Source: Aquisalimonas sp. (lineage in GTDB: Bacteria > Pseudomonadota > Gammaproteobacteria > Nitrococcales > Aquisalimonadaceae). Taken from it: a stretch of DNA of 64,000 bases. Shown piece by piece: positions 59,550 to 64,000 of this stretch (position 1 is its first letter; each line of letters begins with the position of its first letter). The position numbers and the translations under genes are program-made. The stretch is from NCBI GenBank assembly GCA_007126095.1, contig SLBZ01000071.1:1-64000 (forward strand), given 5' to 3'. Under the pieces are notes generated by a model. That model was not told the DNA's origin and did no database searches. It worked only from the letters and a program-made list of their open reading frames with translations.

Positions 59550-60167
59550 ATGAGCAAAGGTCATGAGGTAGTCGAGAAAAACGTCGGCCTGATGGCGGTG
59601 CTGATCATCGCCGTGCTCAGCGTCGCCGGCCTGGTGCAGATCGTCCCGCTGTTCTTCGCCGCGGAGACCACGGAACCGATGGAAGGGGTGGAGCCCTACG
59701 CACCGCTCGAGTTTGCGGGCCGGGACATCTACGTGCGTGAAGGCTGCTACAACTGCCACTCGCAGATGATCCGCCCGTTCCGCGCCGAGACGGAGCGCTA
59801 CGGCCACTACTCCCTGGCCGGTGAGTTCGTCTACGACCGCCCGTTCCAGTGGGGCTCCAAGCGCACCGGGCCGGATCTGGCCCGCGTCGGCGGCCGCTAC
59901 AGCGATCTCTGGCACGAGATCCACCTGCTGAACCCGCGGGACGTGTTGCCTGACTCCAACATGCCGGCCTATCCGTGGCTGGCGGAGCGGACCCTGGATG
60001 GCGATGCCGTCGCCGGGCGCATGCGGGCTCAGCAGCGCTGGCTGGGCGTGCCGTACACCGACGAACAGATCGAGGGTGCCGCCGACGAAGTGGACGGCAA
60101 GACCGAAATGGAGGCCATCATCGCCTACCTGCAGGGTCTCGGCACCGCCATCGAGCACACCAGGTAA
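59550..60167 (+). CDS. ccoO: cbb3 oxidase subunit II CcoO (monoheme cytochrome c)
   Basis: 205 residues. One N-terminal helix ([20 protein letters not shown]) anchors a periplasmic cytochrome c domain with [20 protein letters not shown] (heme attachment CxxCH at about 66-70) and the axial Met in [12 protein letters not shown]. It passes electrons from CcoP to CcoN. The usual family length is about 200. ccoQ begins 11 nt downstream. Confidence 0.97.
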   Translation: MSKGHEVVEKNVGLMAVLIIAVLSVAGLVQIVPLFFAAETTEPMEGVEPYAPLEFAGRDIYVREGCYNCHSQMIRPFRAETERYGHYSLAGEFVYDRPFQWGSKRTGPDLARVGGRYSDLWHEIHLLNPRDVLPDSNMPAYPWLAERTLDGDAVAGRMRAQQRWLGVPYTDEQIEGAADEVDGKTEMEAIIAYLQGLGTAIEHTR

Positions 60168-60178
60168 GCGGGAGACCC

Positions 60179-60382
60179 ATGGATATCAACACCGTTCGCG
60201 GGCTGCTCACACTGGTGCTTCTGATCGCGTTCATCGGGATCGTGGTTTGGGCCTACAGCAGCCGACGCAAGAAGGATTTCGAAGAGGCCGCCCGGCTGCC
60301 GCTGGAGGACGACGCGCCCAACGGGCCGGAGGACCGCGGAGAAGGCTGGCAGGACAAGCGCGAGGGCAGAGACCATGAGTAG
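60179..60382 (+). CDS. ccoQ: cbb3 oxidase subunit CcoQ
   Basis: 67 residues: one helix (GLLTLVLLIAFIGIVVWAYS) followed by a basic SSRRKKDFEEAARLPLEDD tail, the standard CcoQ/FixQ layout. It stabilises the assembled oxidase. The ATG is at 60179, with GGGAG upstream, and its stop overlaps the ccoP start by 8 nt. Confidence 0.92.
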   Translation: MDINTVRGLLTLVLLIAFIGIVVWAYSSRRKKDFEEAARLPLEDDAPNGPEDRGEGWQDKREGRDHE

Positions 60383-61313
60383 TTTCTGGAACTGGTACAT
60401 CGGCATCATCGCCGTGGCCAACATTCTGGCCTGCGTCTGGCTGATTCGCTGGACAGCCAAGAAGCGGCCGGACGAGAAGCCGGCCCACGAGACCACCGGC
60501 CACGAGTGGGACGGGCTCACCGAGCTGAACAATCCCATGCCGCGGTGGTGGCTGTGGCTGTTCTACGCCACCATCGTCTTTGGCCTCATCTATCTGGTGT
60601 TGTACCCGAGTTTCGGCAGCTACGCGGGCCTTCTGGGCTGGTCCCAGTACAGCCAGTGGGAGGAGGAGGTTGCCGAGACGGAGGAGCGGGTCGCGCCGCT
60701 GTTCGAGGAGTACGCCGGCATCCCCATCCCGGAACTCGCCGAGCACTCGGACGCCATGCAGACCGGACGGCGACTGTTCGAGAACAACTGTGCCGTGTGT
60801 CACGGCGTTGACGGCGGTGGTCGTGTCGGTTTCCCGAACATCGCCAATGACGACTGGCAGTGGGGAGGTGACCCGGAACAGATTCTGACCTCCATTCTGG
60901 ACGGTCGCCAGGGCAACATGCCTGCGCTGGGGGGAGCCTTGGGCGAGGATGGTGTCGAAAAGGTCGCGGCTTACACGTTCAGCCTGAGTGGCCGGGATGC
61001 TCCCGAAGAGCTGGTCAGTGCCGGGGCAGAACTCTTTGAGCAGCGCTGCGCCGCCTGCCACGCCGCCGACGGCACCGGCCGTACGGCTCTTGGCGCCCCC
61101 AGTCTCGCCAATGACAACTGGATCTACGGTGGCAGCCTGGAGGCCATCAAGACCTCAATCCGCGACGGGCGCCAGGGCGTCATGCCGGCGCAGAAGGATC
61201 TGCTGGGCGAGGATCGCGTGCACCTGCTGGCGGCGTATGTCTACAGCCTGTCCATGGACGAGCGCAACGCCGAAGCCGAAGATGTGGCCGAAGGTGACGA
61301 GCGCGATGACTAA
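60375..61313 (+). CDS. ccoP: cbb3 oxidase subunit III CcoP (diheme cytochrome c)
   Basis: 312 residues. Two N-terminal helices (SFWNWYIGIIAVANILACVW; WWLWLFYATIVFGLIYLVLY) with GLTELNNPMPRWW between, typical of CcoP. Two cytochrome c domains follow, with CxxCH at NNCAVCHGVDGGG and QRCAACHAADGTG and Met ligands in GNMPALGG and GVMPAQKD. It accepts electrons from soluble cytochrome c. A small membrane-protein gene overlaps its end. Confidence 0.97.
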   Translation: MSSFWNWYIGIIAVANILACVWLIRWTAKKRPDEKPAHETTGHEWDGLTELNNPMPRWWLWLFYATIVFGLIYLVLYPSFGSYAGLLGWSQYSQWEEEVAETEERVAPLFEEYAGIPIPELAEHSDAMQTGRRLFENNCAVCHGVDGGGRVGFPNIANDDWQWGGDPEQILTSILDGRQGNMPALGGALGEDGVEKVAAYTFSLSGRDAPEELVSAGAELFEQRCAACHAADGTGRTALGAPSLANDNWIYGGSLEAIKTSIRDGRQGVMPAQKDLLGEDRVHLLAAYVYSLSMDERNAEAEDVAEGDERDD

Positions 61314-61557
61314 GGAGCGCTTGCTGCAGTGCCTGGGCAGCACGCTGTGGCCGTCGTTCCTGGCCGCGGCCGTGGCCTCGGTGGTGTTCTTCGCCGCGAT
61401 CGATCCGGAAACCCTGCGGGTGCAGACCTTCCCGGGCCTGGAATTGAGCCGCATGGCCGGCTACACCATCGGGTTTTTCATGTTCTGGGCGGTGGGGTTG
61501 TTTGCAAGCGGTCTCACCTACGTATTGAGCGGGGGCGGCAACCGACGCCATGAGTAA
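61306..61557 (+). CDS. Small two-helix membrane protein in the cbb3 cluster
   Basis: 83 residues, starting MTKERLLQCLGSTLWPSFLA and containing two helices (SFLAAAVASVVFFAAIDPET and AGYTIGFFMFWAVGLFASGL), ending SGGGNRRHE. The ATG overlaps the last codons of ccoP by 8 nt and its stop overlaps the ccoG start by 8 nt, so it is clearly translated with the oxidase genes. Short hydrophobic proteins at this spot occur in other gammaproteobacterial cco clusters, without a settled role; assembly or stability of the oxidase is a guess. Confidence 0.82.
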   Translation: MTKERLLQCLGSTLWPSFLAAAVASVVFFAAIDPETLRVQTFPGLELSRMAGYTIGFFMFWAVGLFASGLTYVLSGGGNRRHE

Positions 61558-62944
61558 GGGGGACGACAAAGTGGATCTCGACGTGGGCATGTACGCAGCC
61601 CGCGAAAAGATTCATCCGCGCGAGGTGGACGGCACGTTCCAGCGCCTGCGTCATCTGGCGGTGATCGTCCTGCTGGGCATCTACTACGGCCTGCCCTGGA
61701 TCACCTGGGACGGCCGTCAGGCCGTGCTGTTCGACCTGCCCGCCCGGCAGTTCCACATTTTCGCGCTGACGTTCTGGCCCCAGGATTTCGTCTACCTGGC
61801 GGTGCTGCTCATTATCGCGGCGCTGTCGCTGTTCTTCTTCACCGCCCTGGCGGGGCGCATGTGGTGCGGTTACGCCTGCCCACAGACCGTGTGGACCGAG
61901 CTGTTCATGTGGATCGAGCGCTGGACGGAGGGCAAGCGCCAGCAGCGGCTGAAGCTCGACAAGGCCCCCTGGAGCATCAACAAGCTCCTGCGGCGGGGCA
62001 GCAAGCACGTGCTGTGGGTGGTTCTCGCGCTCTACACCGGCTTCACGTTCGTGGGCTACTTCACGCCCATCCGCGAGCTGTCGGTCAGCGTGGCCAGCTT
62101 CGGGCTCGGTCCCTGGGAGACGTTCTGGTTGCTGTTCTACGCCTTCGCCACCTGGGGCAATGCCGGCTTCCTGCGTGAGCAGGTCTGCATTTACATGTGC
62201 CCCTACGCGCGCTTCCAGAGCGCCATGTTCGACCCGAACTCACTGATCATCTCCTACGATGAGAAGCGCGGCGAGCCCCGGGGTGGGCGCTCCCGCAACA
62301 TCGACCACCGCGCCCAGGGTTGGGGTGATTGCATTGACTGCAACCTGTGCGTCCAGGCGTGCCCCACCGGCATCGACATCCGCAAGGGGCTGCAGTACGA
62401 GTGCATCGCGTGTGCCGCCTGCATCGACGCCTGCAACGGCGTCATGGACAAGATGAACTACCCGCGGGGGCTGATCCGCTACACCACCGACAACGCCATG
62501 GAAGACAAACCGTCGCGGATTCTCCGCCCGCGCATCCTGGTCTACGGCGTTCTGCTGCTCGCGCTGATGTCCGGCACGGTCTACAGCCTGACCCAGCGCA
62601 CGCCGTTGGCCATGGAAGTCCTGGCCGACCGCAATGTGCTCTACCGGGACGTGGACTTCGAGACGGTGGAGAACGTCTACACCGTGCGGATTCTCAACAA
62701 GGACCGCGAAGCGCGAGATTACGTGCTCACCGTGGACGGGCTGCCCGATGCCGAGGTGGTCACGCGGCCGGAGCACATCCGCGTGGATGCCGGCCGGACC
62801 AGCCAAGTGACCGCCAGCGTCCGCGTGCCCCGGGATGAGGCCCGGGGCACTGGCCACACCATCGAGTTCCGCCTCACTGCCACGGATGAGGCTGACATTG
62901 CGCGTACAAGCACTGCTCGGTTCCACGGGCCGAGGGAGGAGTAG
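61550..62944 (+). CDS. ccoG: cbb3 oxidase accessory protein CcoG (FixG/RdxA)
   Basis: 464 residues. About five helices, then two ferredoxin-like motifs DCIDCNLCVQACPTGIDIRK and CIACAACIDACNGVMDKM, plus cysteines RMWCGYACPQTVW and VCIYMCPYARF. The C-terminal ~130 residues form a periplasmic immunoglobulin-like domain. CcoG reduces copper for delivery to the oxidase active site. It overlaps the preceding small gene and is followed 2 nt later by ccoH. Confidence 0.96.
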   Translation: MSKGDDKVDLDVGMYAAREKIHPREVDGTFQRLRHLAVIVLLGIYYGLPWITWDGRQAVLFDLPARQFHIFALTFWPQDFVYLAVLLIIAALSLFFFTALAGRMWCGYACPQTVWTELFMWIERWTEGKRQQRLKLDKAPWSINKLLRRGSKHVLWVVLALYTGFTFVGYFTPIRELSVSVASFGLGPWETFWLLFYAFATWGNAGFLREQVCIYMCPYARFQSAMFDPNSLIISYDEKRGEPRGGRSRNIDHRAQGWGDCIDCNLCVQACPTGIDIRKGLQYECIACAACIDACNGVMDKMNYPRGLIRYTTDNAMEDKPSRILRPRILVYGVLLLALMSGTVYSLTQRTPLAMEVLADRNVLYRDVDFETVENVYTVRILNKDREARDYVLTVDGLPDAEVVTRPEHIRVDAGRTSQVTASVRVPRDEARGTGHTIEFRLTATDEADIARTSTARFHGPREE

Positions 62945-62946
62945 TC

Positions 62947-63453
62947 ATGGCACGGGAAAACGTCGCCCCCTGGTACCGTCAGTTCTGGTTCTGGTTCGTG
63001 TTCGCGCCCCCCATGGCCGCCATCGTCATCGGGCTGAGCCTGCTGGCCACCGCGGTGATCTACGGCGACAGCCTGGTGACGGACAACTACGAGACCGTGG
63101 GCCGGGCCATCCACAAGACCTACCAGCTCGAGCACGAGGCGGTAGCCCGGGGCGTGGACGGCAATATGGTGATCGACCGCGAAGCGGGGCGGGTGACCGT
63201 GCGCCTGGACGGCCCCGAGGATCGGCCGGAGACGCTGCGCCTGTACCTGTCCCATCCCACCCACGCCGACCGGGACGTGGCACTGGATCTGCAACGGGAC
63301 AGCAGCGGCCTGTACCGCGGTGAAGCCCCACGCAGCCTGGACGGCCGGCATTACATGCGGCTGCAGCCCGCCGACGGCAGCTGGATGCTGGCCAAGGAGA
63401 TCGCCGCGGATGAACGCGAACTGGCGCTGACGCCCACGCCGCGGGGAGGCTGA
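62947..63453 (+). CDS. ccoH: FixH family protein CcoH
   Basis: 168 residues: one N-terminal helix preceded by VAPWYRQFWFWFVFAPPMAA, the FixH/CcoH signature, then a periplasmic domain with VTDNYETVGRAIHKTYQLE, LYLSHPTHADRDVALDLQRD and GRHYMRLQPADGSWMLAKEI. CcoH is required for assembly and stability of the cbb3 complex. It lies between ccoG and ccoI, the usual order. Confidence 0.93.
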   Translation: MARENVAPWYRQFWFWFVFAPPMAAIVIGLSLLATAVIYGDSLVTDNYETVGRAIHKTYQLEHEAVARGVDGNMVIDREAGRVTVRLDGPEDRPETLRLYLSHPTHADRDVALDLQRDSSGLYRGEAPRSLDGRHYMRLQPADGSWMLAKEIAADERELALTPTPRGG

Positions 63454-63457
63454 CGGG

Positions 63458-64000
63458 GTGACCGCCGAGCAGGCCTGTTTCCACTGCGGCGAACCGGTGC
63501 CGCCGGACGTGGACCTCACCGTCACCGTGGACGGCGAGGCGCAGCCGCTGTGCTGCACGGGCTGCCACGCTGTGGCCACCACCATCCTCGGCTCCGGTCT
63601 GGATGCGTTCTACCGCTTCCGGCCGGGTCCGACCGGCCAGCCGGAGGATCTCTCTGCCGCCAATGCCAGTCGCTACGCCAGCTTCGACCGTGAGCGCGTG
63701 CAAAAGGATTTCGTCTACTGCGCCCCGGACGGCACCCGCGAGACATCCATGCTGGTGGAAGGGCTCTACTGCGCCGCCTGCGGCTGGCTGATCGAGAACA
63801 GCCTGGACGAGGCCGAGGGGGTCGAGGAAGTGCGCGTCAATCCGGCCACAGGTCGCGCGATCCTGCGCTGGGATCCGGAGCGTGTGCCACTGAGCCAGCT
63901 CATGGCCCACATGGGTCGGCTTGGATATCGGCCCCATCCGGTGATGCCGGAAGCCAACGACGCCCAGGCCGAGAAGGAGCGCCGCTACGCCCTGCGCCGC
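63458..64000 (+). CDS. ccoI: Copper-transporting P-type ATPase CcoI (FixI), 5' part
   Basis: 181 codons visible; the gene continues past the right edge. GTG start 4 nt after ccoH, with GGGGAGG upstream. The N-terminus has a CFHCGEPVPPDVDL and CCTGCHAVATTIL double zinc-ribbon-like region, typical of FixI/CcoI, and then a heavy-metal-associated domain with the metal motif LYCAACGWLIENSL. The membrane and catalytic parts are not in the window. CcoI exports Cu+ for CuB insertion in CcoN. Confidence 0.93.
   Translation, partial: MTAEQACFHCGEPVPPDVDLTVTVDGEAQPLCCTGCHAVATTILGSGLDAFYRFRPGPTGQPEDLSAANASRYASFDRERVQKDFVYCAPDGTRETSMLVEGLYCAACGWLIENSLDEAEGVEEVRVNPATGRAILRWDPERVPLSQLMAHMGRLGYRPHPVMPEANDAQAEKERRYALRR

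Overview
The window is dense, GC-rich bacterial DNA with short intergenic gaps, many ATGA/TGATG gene overlaps and frequent GTG/TTG starts. Gene content points to a motile, facultatively anaerobic, denitrifying or nitrate-respiring gammaproteobacterium that tolerates salt: an Mrp-type Na+/H+ antiporter, a BCCT betaine-type transporter, thiosulfate uptake, NarGHJI, cbb3 oxidase and oxygen-independent ubiquinone synthesis. An Ectothiorhodospiraceae-like halophile would fit, but that is inference from gene content only. I see no rRNA, tRNA, CRISPR array, insertion sequence or integrase.

Layout. 1-2090 (minus): mrp genes E, F, G, a fused B and the first codons of C. 2260-6320 (plus): a conserved protein of unknown role, a YtoQ protein and a FadB-like enzyme. 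6331-16320 (minus): two chemoreceptors enclosing a universal stress protein, a membrane protein, a DnaQ-type exonuclease paired with a CNB-CBS-nucleotidyltransferase protein, and a BCCT transporter. 16793-21179 (plus): an RND efflux pump. 21234-25946 (plus): a five-gene sulfur cluster (two YeeE/YedE halves, SulP, MetY, alpha/beta hydrolase). 25952-27747 (minus): serine hydrolase and NfeD protein. 27907-32544: anaerobic ubiquinone genes ubiT, ubiV, ubiU, an Fnr/Anr regulator, a Dnr-like regulator and mobB. 32645-33396: a CMD-family protein and SirB2. 34052-48230: narXL diverging from narK1-narK2-narGHJI-PPIase-small protein-moeA, interrupted by a REP-like palindrome cluster after narI. 48354-57966: an accessory stretch with two small secreted proteins, one giant reading frame joining a SARP/BTAD regulator to a flavin oxidase, a 26-residue membrane peptide, a membrane protein, a NERD-helicase and a wrecked moeA copy. 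58125-64000 (plus): ccoNOQP, a small membrane protein, ccoG, ccoH and the start of ccoI.

How it works together. Much of 27.8-64 kb looks like one oxygen/nitrate-controlled respiratory programme. Anr/FNR-type boxes lie before ubiT, ubiU, narK1 and ccoN, and the Fnr-type regulator encoded at 30354-31130 keeps the four cluster cysteines and the E-xx-SR recognition residues. narX seems to need a CTG start, because no ATG, GTG or TTG precedes its first membrane helix. The most unusual locus is 48.3-55.5 kb: a regulator with the family's usual C-terminus runs without a stop through what looks like an old promoter and ribosome-binding site into a flavin oxidase, and the bridge contains an 11-bp-period direct repeat of the kind SARP regulators bind.
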